Assembly: GCA_013396915.1 (NCBI GenBank)
Contig: VWZL01001960.1
Span: 118,236 to 182,235, forward strand
From: Stercorarius parasiticus
Taxonomy: Eukaryota; Chordata; Aves; Charadriiformes; Stercorariidae
Direction of reading: 5' to 3'
DNA: 64,000 bases
The position numbers and the translations under genes were made by a program. Below, in pieces: positions 52,021 to 63,316 of this stretch. Each line of letters begins with the position of its first letter. Within the stretch, counting starts at the first letter, position 1. The notes below the pieces were generated by a model. It saw only the letters and a list, made by a program, of their open reading frames with translations. It searched no databases and had not been told where the DNA came from.

Positions 52021-52562
52021 GTTAAGCCGAGCAGCCTGTAGTTCCCTGGGTGGTCCTCCTTGCTGTTCTTGAAGATAGGATTGACATTGCTATCCTCCAG
52101 TCCTTGGGCACTTCTTTCAACCACCATGATTGTTAACGCTTCTTGCAAGTGACCTTGCAGTGACATCAGCCAGATCCCTCTGTACTTGTGGGTGCATCCC
52201 ACCAGGGCCCATGGACTTATTTATGTCCAGTTTAAGTATTCCCTGACCTGGCCATTTCCCACCAAGTGCGCATCTTCCTTGCTCCAGACTTTTCCCCTGG
52301 TCTGTGGGACCTGGGATTCATGAAGGCCAGTCTTGTTAGTAAAGACTGAGGCAAAGAATGTATTCAGTACCTCAGCCCTTTCCATGTCCTATGTCATTAG
52401 ACCCCCTGTTTCATTCAGCAGCCTTCCTTTTGTCACCCGTGTACTTAGAGAAGCCCTTCCTCTTGCCTGTGACATTCCTAGCTGTATTCAATTCCATTTG
52501 AAATTTAGCTTTCCTAACTTCATCTCTGGATGCCAGGACAATGTTTCTGTATTCCTCCCACA

Positions 52563-52775
52563 TTATCTCTCTCTGCTTCTACCCTCTGTATGCTTCCTTT
52601 TGTGTTTGAGTTTTGCCAGGAGCTCCTTGTTCAGCCATGCAGGCTTCCTGGCATTTTTGCCTGACTTCCTATTTGTTGGGATGGACTTCTCTTGAGCTTG
52701 GATGAGGTGATCCTTGAATATTAACCAGTTTTCTGTTGTCCCTCCAGCAGGTAACAAGATGGTTGAAGTTCCCAA
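52563..52775 (-). pseudogene. CR1 ORF2 segment between endonuclease and RT, with internal deletion
   Basis: This piece contains 'WLIFKDHLIQAQEKSIP' and 'ARKPAWLNKELLAKLKHKRK', the region after the CR1 endonuclease. Just upstream in an overlapping frame is 'GNFNHLVTCWRDN', the end-of-endonuclease motif. In the copy at 63622-63996 these two parts are separated by about 110 codons; here they are directly joined. An in-element deletion of roughly 330 bp is therefore visible. The counterpart in copy 1 is 50568-50780. Confidence 0.75.
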
Positions 52776-52832
52776 TGAGGAACAGGTCCTGCAAATATGA
52801 GGCTGCTCCTATCTGTCTGTGGAGGGCCTCAT

Positions 52833-53267
52833 TCACTTGTATTCCTGGTTAGGCGGCCTATAGCAGGCATCCACTACAATGTCACCCATGCTGGTCTGCT
52901 TTTTAGTCCTTGCCCATAAGCTCTCGGTTGGCTTCTCATGCATCTGCAGGCAGAGATCATGCATACCAGCTGCTCTCTGGTATAAAGGCCAACACTCCCT
53001 CCTTGTTTTCCTGGCCTGTCTTTCCTCAAGATCTTCTGTCTTGTATCCCTCCATTTACAGTCATTAGTCATCCCACCACGTCTCCATGATCCTGACAAGA
53101 TCATAGGCTTGCAGGTGCCCACAGATCTCTAGCTTATCATGTTTATTCCCCATGCTGTGTGTGTTAGTGTACTTCAGAGAGGCACACCCACATATTGATT
53201 TCCCAGAAATAATTTTGGGGATTTCGCTGTTATTGTGCCTTATAGGCACTTCCTTACTTACATGCAA
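52833..53267 (-). pseudogene. CR1 ORF2 apurinic-like endonuclease fragment
   Basis: Across two frames this reads the N-terminal part of the CR1 endonuclease. First comes 'SMGNKHDKLEICGHLQAYDL', then 'METWWDD' (the conserved ETWW element). After a frameshift near 53060 come 'EGYKTEDLEERQARKTRREC' and 'GDIVVDACYRPPNQE' (the conserved YRPP element). The product in an active LINE nicks target DNA to prime reverse transcription. The frameshift makes this copy dead. Confidence 0.8.
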
Positions 53268-53416
53268 ACATTGGAGGTGGCCCTGCTTAAGCCCTAATTC
53301 ATTGATTATTTTTTCTTTTTTTTTAATTATTTTTTTTTAAATCCTTTTGTGTCACATTACTTCTGCCATCACTCCATCACAGGCCTGCTGGTAACTCTGT
53401 TCCTCAGGTTTTATTC

Positions 53417-53770
53417 CTAGCTAAAAGCTCTCCTTAACAGGTCAGCCATTCTCCTGGCAAAGATACCTTTGCCCCACTTCAGTGAGTTGGATCTCTTCTC
53501 TCCTAAGCAGACACTGATCTGCAAACAGGGTCCTGTGGTCATAGAACCCCAAAACCTGTTCCCAACACCCGCTCTGAGGCCAATTATTGACCTGTACAAT
53601 TGGTATCCTCCTCTCACACTCTTAGTCTTACCCCTCACTGATGAGATTGAAGAGGATACCACCCGGGCCTTCATGACTTCAATTGCTACCCCAAGACCTC
53701 TGTAGTCACTTCTGATGCAGTCGGGGTCGCCCCTGTCAGTATCACTGGTACCCACATGGAACAAGAGCAA
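53417..53770 (-). pseudogene. CR1 ORF1 remnant with esterase-like (SGNH) features
   Basis: A 117-codon open frame upstream of the endonuclease in the LINE. It starts 'LLFHVGTSDTDRGD' and ends in 'KWGKGIFARRMADLLRRAFS'. A short G-T-(N/S)-D element near the start and a C-terminal 'L-x-K-W-G-K' element are arranged as in the SGNH/GDSL esterase-like domain described in ORF1 of CR1 elements. The Asn usual in the G-T-N-D element is Ser here, and the D-G-I-H element before 'L-x-K-W-G' is not readable. It is therefore probably non-functional. Its neighbour in the next frame (53686-53868) continues the similarity upstream, so the frame is broken. Confidence 0.65.
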
Positions 53771-53965
53771 GGGGTAGCAGTCAGCAAGTTGGACAAGCTT
53801 TGACAGTTCCTCTGTAACATCCTGGATCCATGCCCCTGGCAGGCAGTAAACCTCTCTAGAAGATGCATCAGGTCATTGAGCCAGTTATATCAGACAGCTG
53901 TTGATTAAGATTCCAAGATCTATTTCCTGAATTGCAGTTTCCAGCTCTTGAGCTCATAATCATGG

Positions 53966-54344
53966 GAGCATGGTTTGAGATAACTCTAAGGTAATAGATG
54001 TTAGGGAAAAAATTTATGTATGTTGTGGACTACAAAAACTGGTCTACCGCAGGCTGCAGAAAGTTGCTTGTGATATTCAGGCTCCATCCATGAGAAAAGC
54101 TCTTGACGTTTCAACCATGAAAACATATTTGTTTAAAAAGCAACAGTTCCTTGAATTGCCCACTTTCCTATGAATTTATCAGTCTTAAGATCACACATTG
54201 GTAACTGGCAAATTTACAGAGTATGCATTCATTTAATTTTCTTCCAAAGGTTGCATTTCACAGAAAAATTACAGTTACTCAAAATCAAATGTTAGAAAAG
54301 CAAGAAAGTATGGTATTACACTAATTTCATTGTAACCTTTATTT
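53966..54344 (+). other. MAN2A1: MAN2A1 intron 2 between CR1 and LTR
   Basis: No recognised feature. The exact 5' end of the CR1 and the start of the LTR are uncertain by tens of bases. Confidence 0.5.
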
Positions 54345-54806
54345 GGTCCCTTCAAGCTGTCCTTAAAGAATGGAGCAGTTCATGAAGGACTGTAGCTTGT
54401 GGAAGGGACCGCATGCTGGAGCAGAAAAAAAGTGTGAGGGGGAAGGAGTGATAAAGAGGAACCATTATGGTCTGACTGCAGCCCCTACACCCCTGCCCCA
54501 CTTAGGGTAGTGGGACATAGAGGAGTTGGGAATGAAGGAGTGAAGTTGAACCAGGCTAGAAGAGGAGTGGGGAAAAAGTGTTTTAGTTTTGTCTTTGTTT
54601 CTCACTATCCAACTCTTTTAATTGGCAATAAATTAATTTAATGTTTTTTAGTCAGGTCTGTTTTGTCTGTGATGGTAAGCGATCTCTCTGCCTTTATCTT
54701 GACTGATGAGCTTTTCATCTTATTTCTCCCCTTGTCCTGTTGAGGAGGGAGAGTGAGAGAGCAGCTGGGTGGGGGTTTGGCAGCCAGCCAAGGTCAACCC
54801 ATCACA
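54345..54806 (+). mobile_element. Avian endogenous retrovirus LTR (solo or partial)
   Basis: The sequence resembles an LTR family I know from bird genomes, in the same order of blocks. A 'gtggaagggacc...ctggagcag' stretch near 54395 comes first. Then come 'gggaatgaaggagtgaagttga', 'gttttgtctttgtttctcact', an AATAAA signal at 54627-54632, 'gtctgttttgtctgtgatggtaa', and the 3' border 'cagccaaggtcaacccatcaca'. No gag, pol or env sequence is found next to it, so it is a solo LTR or a fragment. The 5' border was not clearly seen. Family assignment (ERVK- or ERVL-type) is left open. Confidence 0.75.
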
Positions 54807-55903
54807 AGGCCTTAACTTCTTTAGTCAGATGTTTGTTTCAGATACCTGTATTTTTCTAAACTTTTGTAGCAGGACAGAAGTCGGCTTACCACTGGAATGT
54901 TTTAACTCTTCTGGTGTTCATGTAGTAAATGACTCCTGTAGGCTATTTTTGTGCAAGTGAAATGTTTGTTGAAGGAAGCTTGTCAAGTGTACAGTTATAT
55001 TCTAACATGGGGCTAGAACTAAACTAAAGTTTAGTTTAAGTTTTTTAAACTATTGCCAGTAAAAGACTTTTCCAAATGATAGTCCACGTTCATGAAGTTT
55101 GCCTTCTTTCCTAAAAGCAGACCAGAGCATTACAAAAGAAAAAAAAAACCAAAACAAAACACAAACTTGGATATGGTAACTTTGGTCTAAACTCAGATTA
55201 GAAAATTCTCTTTTGAAGCTATCTAGTGGTTTCTGAATTTCATAGGAACTTGTTAAAATAACTCTAGAGTTGATTTACTTACCTGTAACCTTATTATTTG
55301 CGTTGACAAGTGAAATATGTCCTTCCTTTTGTAATTAGTATACTGGGCAACAGTAAATATATAAGTAACTTTGTTATAGCAATTGGCTATATTTCTGAAT
55401 GTTTGTCCTTGATAGGTTCTTTCAGTTCCCTTTTGTGAGTTTGACTTTTGCCTCAATTTCTCTCACTTTGTCCCCCCCTTCTCTCTCATTTTGTCCTCCC
55501 TTCTTACTGCTTGCTTAGTTTGTCCTCATCATCTTCTGCATTCCCCTGTTTAGAGTATTGTGCTATTGTGTATAATCCTCTCCCTGCCTTCCTGCTCCAA
55601 TGCTATTGTGAGCTGTCATAATTTTTGTGACTTAAGGCTCTTATTCGTACCATTTTTCTAATGAATTTCAGTTTCCTTAGAACAGGGCCTGCCAAAATGC
55701 TCCTCTTCCTGCCAGCTGTGTCTTGGGTGTCACAGTGTGACTTGAAACTAGCTCTCATTTGTCAGTTTTCTATTCATTTGACACTTGGTCTCTCCTTGCG
55801 TAATGAACAAGCTGATCCATTTTTGATGAAAACAGCTTTGGGTTTTAATAGCAGAACTGTTTTTGTGAATTCATGTTTTATATTCCTTTTACTCTTTTTT
55901 TAG
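54807..55903 (+). other. MAN2A1: MAN2A1 intron 2, 3' end
   Basis: AT-rich with an A/C-rich run near 55139-55165. It ends in the pyrimidine-rich acceptor tract 'ttccttttactctttttttag' at 55903. No other feature seen. Confidence 0.6.
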
Positions 55904-56048
55904 ATGTTGGATGTCTATGACATTCTTCCTTTTGATAATCCAGATGGTGGTGTGTGGAAACAAGGATTTGATATCACATACAATGAAAATGAATGGCACA
56001 ATGAACCACTTCAAGTTTTTGTCGTGCCTCACTCACATAATGACCCAG
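55904..56048 (+). CDS. MAN2A1: MAN2A1 exon 3: start of the GH38 catalytic domain with zinc ligands
   Basis: A 145-bp exon encoding 48 residues plus the first base of a split Gly codon. It starts M-L-D-V-Y and contains '[17 protein letters not shown]' and the family signature '[10 protein letters not shown](G)'. In Golgi alpha-mannosidase II, the His and Asp of H-N-D bind the catalytic zinc. They correspond to human His175 and Asp177 by my count, and here lie at codons 56036-56038 and 56042-56044. The ATG at 55904 is an internal methionine, not a start: the exon follows exon 2 in phase 0 and the human protein has the same V-Q-M-L-D-V-Y junction. The donor is g|gtaata. The next exon, which should start with the rest of Gly then Trp-Leu/Ile-Lys-Thr, is not in the window. 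The rest of the roughly 1140-residue enzyme lies beyond the right edge. Confidence 0.97.
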
Positions 56049-57473
56049 GTAATATTTTAACTGTATTGATTTGGGTATATAGGAGCTTTTGAATTAAGAA
56101 ATATATTGCCATTTCTGTGAAGATTTGGGGTTTTTTTTGAAGCATACAACTTAATATGTTAGATTTAAGTCTAGCAGGATCCATAAGCAGATGTGTAATT
56201 CAAGTGCCATTGACTTTGAGTGACAACTGTTATGATAAAAGTTGTATGCGTACTTATTTATTAACTGGACTAGAACTTCAGTGTTGATATTGGAAGGTAA
56301 TATGGATTTTCTGTGTTCATCCTGCTGGTACCCCAGTCAGTTTATGCACTGCTGCATTAAATATGGCCTGCTCTTATTTTGACTTTTTGGACTGTCATAG
56401 ATAGATATTTAACCCTCAGCCTGTGCTTTTTGGAAGATGTGACAATGATATGAGGTTTTTGACTGTAACACTCTTTACTGTTTTGTGCACGCCCCCACCC
56501 ACAACCTACAGTGGGATAATATAAAGTCTGGATCTAAACTGAAACCTAGTTATGCTTACGTAATTTCACTTCCTCCTGAGTGGATGTTTACTGTATAATG
56601 AATAAAATGGAGAAGTATCACTTTATTTTGAAACAACTGTAAAATGCACCAAAAAGCAGTGAGTTCTACTTCTATAGTATACTCCTGGTACATGTACGCT
56701 GACCATGAGAAGCTGGTGAAGCTACTTGTTATTGTAGAAAGCCAAAATTTCAGTGATTTCAAACTTTAGTGCTGTGTATCTCTCTAACAATTTAATTTGC
56801 TGTTTGAAGTATTGTGGATCTGAGTGAAGTGACTTCCATTTGCACGTATCTAGCCTTTTCAAAGAAAATGAACAATGGAATTTGGAGGGACTATATTGTC
56901 CAGTTATGACAGCTAAAATAACAAAGTATGGATATAGTAAAAATATTCAGATAAAATAATCACAGTATAAACTTTGATCTGCCTTTTTGTAGAACTGTTT
57001 TTAAATCGGTGTCCATTTATTTCCTCTCTGGTTGTTGTTTTCCTGGAAACTTTCCTAGGAAGAAGCCCCAGTCTTTACAGTCATTTTTTGGCTCAGCTGG
57101 TCAATAGCAAAAGCCATCAATCTCAGGTTATGCTGGAGGAGGTTTCATCAGAGCCTCCAAATTTTTAGATATGTGTCTTTTGGGGCTAGCAGACTGAATA
57201 GCTCTGTATTGCTCCTATGAGAAGGGTCCCAAAAATAATGGAATCCTTGGGAAGACGGACACATCTCTTAATAGCCTCCAAATTAGGATGTCAAGTTAGT
57301 AAACTCATTCAGTGAGGAATGGTTTGAGCTTCACTATATATTTGCTATGATTCTTAAAATGTTATACCTCCTTTTGAAAGGTCAGAGGATAACAAAAGGG
57401 TTTTCTCCAGGTCTGGAGACCCTCTCTATGTATAGCATTCTTCTCTGGCAAGCTTGGGTTCTTGGTCTGTGTC
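56049..57473 (+). other. MAN2A1: MAN2A1 intron 3, first part; nothing recognised
   Basis: Begins with the donor gtaata. No repeat or gene was recognised. Confidence 0.6.
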
Positions 57474-57628
57474 TAAAAAAAACCAAACAACAAAAACTGA
57501 ACAAAAGCACCCAACCCAAAACACCCCAAACAAAAAAACCCCAAACACCTCCAACCAAGAAACAAACAAAAAACCAGAAGCCCCAAATAAAAACCAACCA
57601 CACCACCAAAAAAAAACCAAACAAAAAN
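57474..57628. repeat. A/C-rich low-complexity tract ending at a single N
   Basis: About 155 bp made almost only of A and C, with CAAA, CCAAA and CCCAAA words. A lone N is at 57628. The glycine/phenylalanine/tryptophan-rich and lysine/asparagine/proline-rich frames read from it are artefacts of composition. Confidence 0.92.
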
Positions 57629-60360
57629 TAGATACTGCTCTATGACCAGAGGTAGCCTCACCAACACTTTTACTGTGTAATTTTTTTGTTACCAGTCTTG
57701 CAATTTCCTATACTTTCGCAGTAGGATTTTTTTACTTACGCAGGAAGCATGTTGTGATGTGCCTGTCTATTCCTTAATTTTACATCTGAATGATGTCTCT
57801 TGGTGCACTTGAGAAGTTTAATGAAGTTTAATCTGATTCTGTTTTGCACTCTCCAGCACTGCTCTGGCCCTCTTCCAAATAGGGGTGTGGGCCATAATGA
57901 ACTTGGCTTCACAGTTGGATTTTTCCCAGCATTCAGGTATCTGGGAGGGAGTCACTCATTAAATCTGTAGTACCTGTACTACCTGTACCTGTAGTAAGGT
58001 ACTTGTTCTTCCAGCTCTCTGAAAGAAGTCCTTTCTATGAAGAATTCTGTGAAGTTATGAGAGCTCTCTCGCATCTTTCTGTTACAACTTTTTTCCTGCA
58101 TAGGTTATTCCCAAGGACTGGTCTGAAGTCTTAATGATGTTGTCACTCACTTTTAGTAGCTGACTTCCTCACTGGTCTAGTTTTGGTTCCTAAGGTCTTC
58201 TTCCTTAATACCTAAGTTCTTCATGCCTTTACTATAGAACTGTATCAGTCCTTCCACCAGCAGCAACTAAAATCAAGAAATCTGCATCTCCTCATGCTTA
58301 CAGTCTAAGTATCTCACAGCTGGTTCAGGCTTCTCGGTTGATATCAAGTAGAGTTAAACTGAGATATAATCTCGGTAAACATAAACTATTCATCACCAAA
58401 GGCGATCATGTGAGACTGTTTATTGTTTGCTTTTACAAAGAGTGATATAGAAATCTCCTGACTTGATACTGCTTTTGGTAAGGACATTTCTGTGGAATTG
58501 TCTGCAGTATGAAACTGCATATTAATAAGCACTTGAAAGAAGGAAAATTTATCTGTAACAGAGATCTGAAATCTCTTGTATAGCTAATGGTTACATTATT
58601 CCTTTCCCACAGAGGATTAAAAGGCATAGTGCAAAGGAAATGGCTTCTGGCAAAAAAGTTTAGGGCATAATGAACCTGTAGCGTAACAATGTGTGCGAAA
58701 AATATTTACCAAGAAATGAGATCAGTAAAGGTATAACTGTATTAGCTGCAGAAGCTTTAAATTCTCATTACATTTTGTGTTTTCTTATCTGAGGCTACAT
58801 TCTCTTTAACTTTTCGCATAACCAGTTATGCTAGTGAGAATCTGTAGCTAAAAGGCAAAGAAACTGCCTTGAAACAGAATCAGTAGTGAAGGGAGTGGTC
58901 TTAGGTTCTAAGTTCTGTTTTGGGGGATGACTTATGTGCTCCGAAAACCTTTATGTTGCTAAATTCTGATAAATCTGAGTTAATTGCTTCTGTCTGACTC
59001 AACCAGGACCTGCAAACTTGGGGTGTCTATGCTTCTCCCTTCAGTAGCTAATACATTTACCTGTTATTGGGAAATCAGGTATGAGGATGGATACCCTTCA
59101 CACTTTTGCTTAGTGGCAGGCATAACTGTCTTTTAATTGCTGGCAGCTGATGAAGATTTGAGCACCTCAGTAACATGCCTGATCTGGGGGGGATTCACCC
59201 AGTGCAGATTAATCTCAAGCCATGGAGAGATGTTCAGTTTACAAATAGCTGTGTTGTGTGAGGTTATAGCCATTGTGGATGGGTGACATTTCTTTCTGGA
59301 GCAGATTAATGAGCAATCGTGTAACCTGCTGAGCTGGCAAAACCCTTATGTTAGCTCTCATGTGCTTCAGCAGCAGTTTCATGTGACTGCCTGAAGTGGA
59401 TTAGGCAGCTGAACTCCAGAGGGAGAACCCTGCTCAGGGACAGAGATATTGTCAACCAGCACAACTGGACTTGAAAGATGATGTTCAGATATCACCTGAG
59501 GGGTCGAAAGACACCTCTAGCATTTCTTGCTCTGTTGGCAGTGATGATTTTGGTAATGACTTCTCATTAAATTATTTAAGAATTGAGACTTGTGAGATTT
59601 GTAATATATGTGTGTATCAGATCAGATTATTTTATTGCTGAATGCTGTTGTTACAGACCTAGTACAAACAGTGCTTAAGTGGAATTGAAAGAGAGGAAAA
59701 ATAGATTTTCCCTTGCCTTTCCGCCTGCCCACCCCTAATTTCTACCTAAGTAAAAATGTATGTGAAAGCGTATGTGCACATATGTCAGGTCTAAATGCTA
59801 CTTTTTAACACTTCATTAATTATCTATGACATCGGTAACTTTACCTTACTTGCACTCACGTTAACCCATTTTTATTATTTAAGACAGTCTCCATTTCTCA
59901 GGAGGAAATCTGTATAGCCCTGTGAAGTTAATTGCAGTGTTAAGATAAGAGAAAACTTAAGCATAGAAGTTTGAGGCTGTTGATATACCATGGAGATTCA
60001 GGTTTGTTTTCTGTTGACCAGATCTGGATATGGTTTTCAGGTATCTTTGTTTTTCTGACAAGTTTGGAACATGGGTGATTTAGACTGTTGTCTGACCCAC
60101 CAGAATGTAGGAACAGGTTAGTATAGAACTGCAGCAGAAAAGAAAAAATGCTAGTTGAATAACATCTGAAAACTTTACCTTTAAAAGTTTCAGACTGTAA
60201 ATTGAAAGTTCACTGATTAATATGTTCGTGTTGTGTTTTAATAGGAAGATAAAAAATAAAATCTGTCACCACTGTTTGTCTAGAACTTGTTTTCCTTTTT
60301 GTAAACAGGAACAGTATATAGAGTTTTCTAAAAAAAAAAAAAAGGAACTATGATGGCTAT
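57629..60360 (+). other. MAN2A1: MAN2A1 intron 3, middle part
   Basis: No supported gene or transposon. At 57966-58001 there is a small cluster of CTGTAGTAC/CCTGTAC words. A poly(A) run of 14 lies at 60330-60343. Confidence 0.5.
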
Positions 60361-60414
60361 GGACCCAATGATCTCAAAGGTCCCTTGCAACCATGAAGAT
60401 TCTATGATTCTGTG
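60361..60414 (+). mobile_element. Tiny CR1 LINE 3' end
   Basis: The 54 bp 'ggacccaatgatctcaaagg' through 'gattctatgattctgtg' match the extreme 3' end of avian CR1 elements, including the short terminal repeat. It is an extreme 5'-truncated insertion in + orientation. Confidence 0.85.
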
Positions 60415-63316
60415 GCTATGAAAAGATTATAAAATACACATTGAACGGTGAACATCTAATTTTTCTATTGTAGAGGACGATGAGATCTAGAAATAAAATG
60501 GGAAACCGGGCAGCTCACAAGTTTTTCTTGACATGCTGAATTGCAGAAATCTAAATTTTATTGCTGGCTCACTTCTCAATGTTTCTGTGTTTGCATATGA
60601 GGTGGTAGGGTACTTTTAGTGAGAGAATTTTTCCTTTTTCCTTTGTTGAGGGCAGGGGGAGAAAATTCAGGGAAGTTACATTGCAAATTGACAGGACTGT
60701 TACAGAGAACACACTTTTAATTCCTGATTAGTACAAATATTCTTCCCATCTTAGTTATGAGGGCAGCAGACGTGATATATACAGTACCTTGCACTGTGTA
60801 AGCCTAATACATAAGAAGTCTAATTATAATTTTTGAAGTACCTCATGGTTCATGACAGATTTTGCTTTTGGTGAAATATGCAATTATTTGAGTTTCTAGC
60901 TATGCTAATGAAATTAAATGTGATAAATATGAAATGATTCTTGTGGTCCATTGAGCAGAGATCTTTTAAAAGTTAAAGTATGCCATTGGAAAAATAAATA
61001 CGGTCGTACCTTTCTAATATCAGTGTCTCTGCTTCTACCTAAATGACTTTATTTCAGAGAATATTTTGGGGGAACAAGGGGCTCATCTTCTATTTGTCCT
61101 CTTCTGAATGAGACTTAGTGCTTCAGCACAGGGGTGTTCCAGGTGGCTTTCTGTCTTATTCTGGTTTATACTATGTCAAATAGGAAAATGAAAAACAATC
61201 TTAGATTGCTTTTAGTTTCAATTTTGACATAGTCTTACCTGAGAGACATCATGTTTCTCAAGTTTTCTTTCACAGTCTTAGCCAATGAGCCATTCATCTT
61301 TATTGAAAAGATACTTCTTTTTGGTAAAATTAGCAGTGAAGTTTTATGTCAAAAACATCTGTAGAATATTAACTTGTATGTTTGCTTTATTTAGTTTTGG
61401 TATCATAGAATGATGATGCAAGATTTCTGAATTAAAAAATTTATGTGTGTATTCTATACCTTAAAATAAGGGATTATTTTTTTAATGCTGAATCTACAAA
61501 GGAGCTAATGCTAAATTCTTCCGATTTGTAATTGTACTTACTAAAAAGTTAAGATAAAACTTAGATTTTGGTTTTGTTTCCAGTATTTGCGCTGTTGTCA
61601 TTAATGTGTGCCTGTGTATCATCAGATAAACACATAGACCATGAATAAATTCTGCAAAGCACTGACAAGAACTCATGGCTATATGTCCATTAATTTTTTT
61701 TAATTGTTTTTAAGAAAAACTTTTACCATTGTGGCGTCACATGTTATGTGGAACATGGATGTAATTGAGAACTAAAACATCCTCCTGCAGCTTATGATTT
61801 GTTTTTGCTTCCTTAGCTATCAAACAGTTTGTCTCTCTTCCAGGAACTAGTTAGTTGAGAATTAAGCATAACTGTTAAAAAAAAAAAAAAGTAAGTTTTT
61901 TACTAACTTAGGTGTACATTTCAAAAATCGAAGAATGGAAGTTCCACTAATTCTGTTGCAAAGACATGGCTTTTATTTTCTGGAAAGCTGTATAATGCTA
62001 GCTGAAATATAATGGTTTTATTTAATTTTGCTAAAATTAATAAATTACTGAGGTTTCTTAGGTTGCAAGAAGAAGCATTGACGTATGAATTTTAGACTCA
62101 GTAAAATTACTTATGATCTAATATAAAGTAAATCAGAGATGGAAACTGCCCTAAAAAAATGCATTAATCTAACACTGAGTAATATCCTGGCATTTACTAG
62201 ATCTGCCTCTTCATTAAAACAGATTTCATGAGAAACTAGGGATTTCTTTAAGGATGCATTTCCTACTAAACATTGGAGGGTGGCTTATGGGCGTAAGCAA
62301 TCAAAAAGTCTTTTTTCTTTCATCTCAATGGTTAATTTTAAACCAAAAGACAAAAGAAATATAAAAGTAAAAAACAAACAAACAAAACCCAACGGCCTTG
62401 CAGATACATGTAAGGAGTGCTCAAACACTCTTGGTAGTAATGATTTCCTGTTTTCAAAGTTGATTTGTGATTCATGTCGTGATCAAATAGTGAAGTGCTT
62501 TTACTTAATTAGGTTATTTTTTGAATAATGCTAATTTTTCAACTTCTGTTCTGATTTTGTACTGAAACATTGCCTGTATCTCTACAACTGTATCTTAACT
62601 GTGCTAAGACGCAAGAATACCTTTCTCCTAGTGGAATAAGCTGATAGACTTCAAGAAGAAAATTGGACTGGAAAGTGTAGACAGGAATGGTGGTAAATCA
62701 GTTAATTAAGTGCTTCAGGACTTTTTGCATAGCAATGGATTACATTGACATTTGGACACGATTCTTGGAGTCTGCTGTCAACCCAAGAAAATCTGCATTA
62801 ACAAGTAGGGAGGGAAAAAGTGAAAAAACAGACAACTGCATAATGATCATAAATCTCTAGGCAGGGGTGGGGACGATCAAGTTTCCACGCTTCTGAGGAT
62901 AAACATAAGTGAGGCGATCAGAAGGCAAGCAGCTTATCAGTGTGTACCCTCTATTGCTGTCACTTGTGCTGGCAGAAAATTAAAGTAGCTGGCAAAGTCC
63001 TGAATACTTATTAAATCAAGACTAGCATAATGACATTAAAGACAGTATTATTTTTTCTCTTGTTTACACTTTTATATTGACAAAGTTCCTTATGTAGATT
63101 TAAACCAACAAGTGTTATTTTGCTGATATTATCAGATTTAGTTTTGGTAATTGCAGTTTTAAGTCATGGTACTTTTTCCATGTGTAAACTGCATTTGTAT
63201 TGAATGTTTCCTGGTCCAAACATGCTGGTAAATCTTTCCTTTCAATTTGAGCACACATTCTTAGTTTGTGGATAAGCACAAGTTGTACTAGATTCTTATG
63301 TGATATTAGGGACTGA
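60415..63316 (+). other. MAN2A1: MAN2A1 intron 3, further part; nothing recognised
   Basis: AT-rich, with a poly(A) run near 61876. Short frames only, such as a lysine-rich 82-codon frame at 62280-62528 with no recognised domain. Confidence 0.55.

Larger units (their letters stand above)
50794..52787. repeat. Direct tandem duplication, copy 2 (1994 bp)
   Basis: Second copy of 48799-50792. At its right end it continues without a break into the upstream part of the same CR1 (52788-53965), whereas copy 1 is cut off by the N. At its left end copy 1 continues into the CR1 3' tail while copy 2 is cut off. Together they reconstruct one ordinary CR1 if the overlap is merged. Confidence 0.97.
48713..53965 (-). 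mobile_element. Long CR1 LINE (ORF1 remnant, ORF2, 3' tail), antisense to MAN2A1
   Basis: Read on the minus strand from 53965 to 48713, the order is as follows: an ORF1 remnant; an A-rich spacer near 53310-53342; the ORF2 endonuclease start near 53250 ('SMGNKHDKLE'); the reverse transcriptase; the C-terminal region; and a 3' tail ending near 48713 with 'cattctatgattc'. As assembled it spans 5.25 kb, but a 1994-bp block is present twice. Without the second copy it is about 3.26 kb and 5'-truncated. All frames are broken by stops and shifts, so it is inactive. It lies in MAN2A1 intron 2, opposite to the gene, the orientation usually better tolerated in introns. Confidence 0.93.

Noticed and set aside
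55904..56092. Independent 62-codon gene starting at ATG 55904
   Set aside because: The first 48 codons are MAN2A1 exon 3 in phase with exon 2. The Met is internal, and the codons after 56048 are intron.
57347..57667. Lys/Pro/Asn-rich + frame and Gly/Phe/Trp-rich minus frames
   Set aside because: Artefacts of the A/C-only low-complexity tract.
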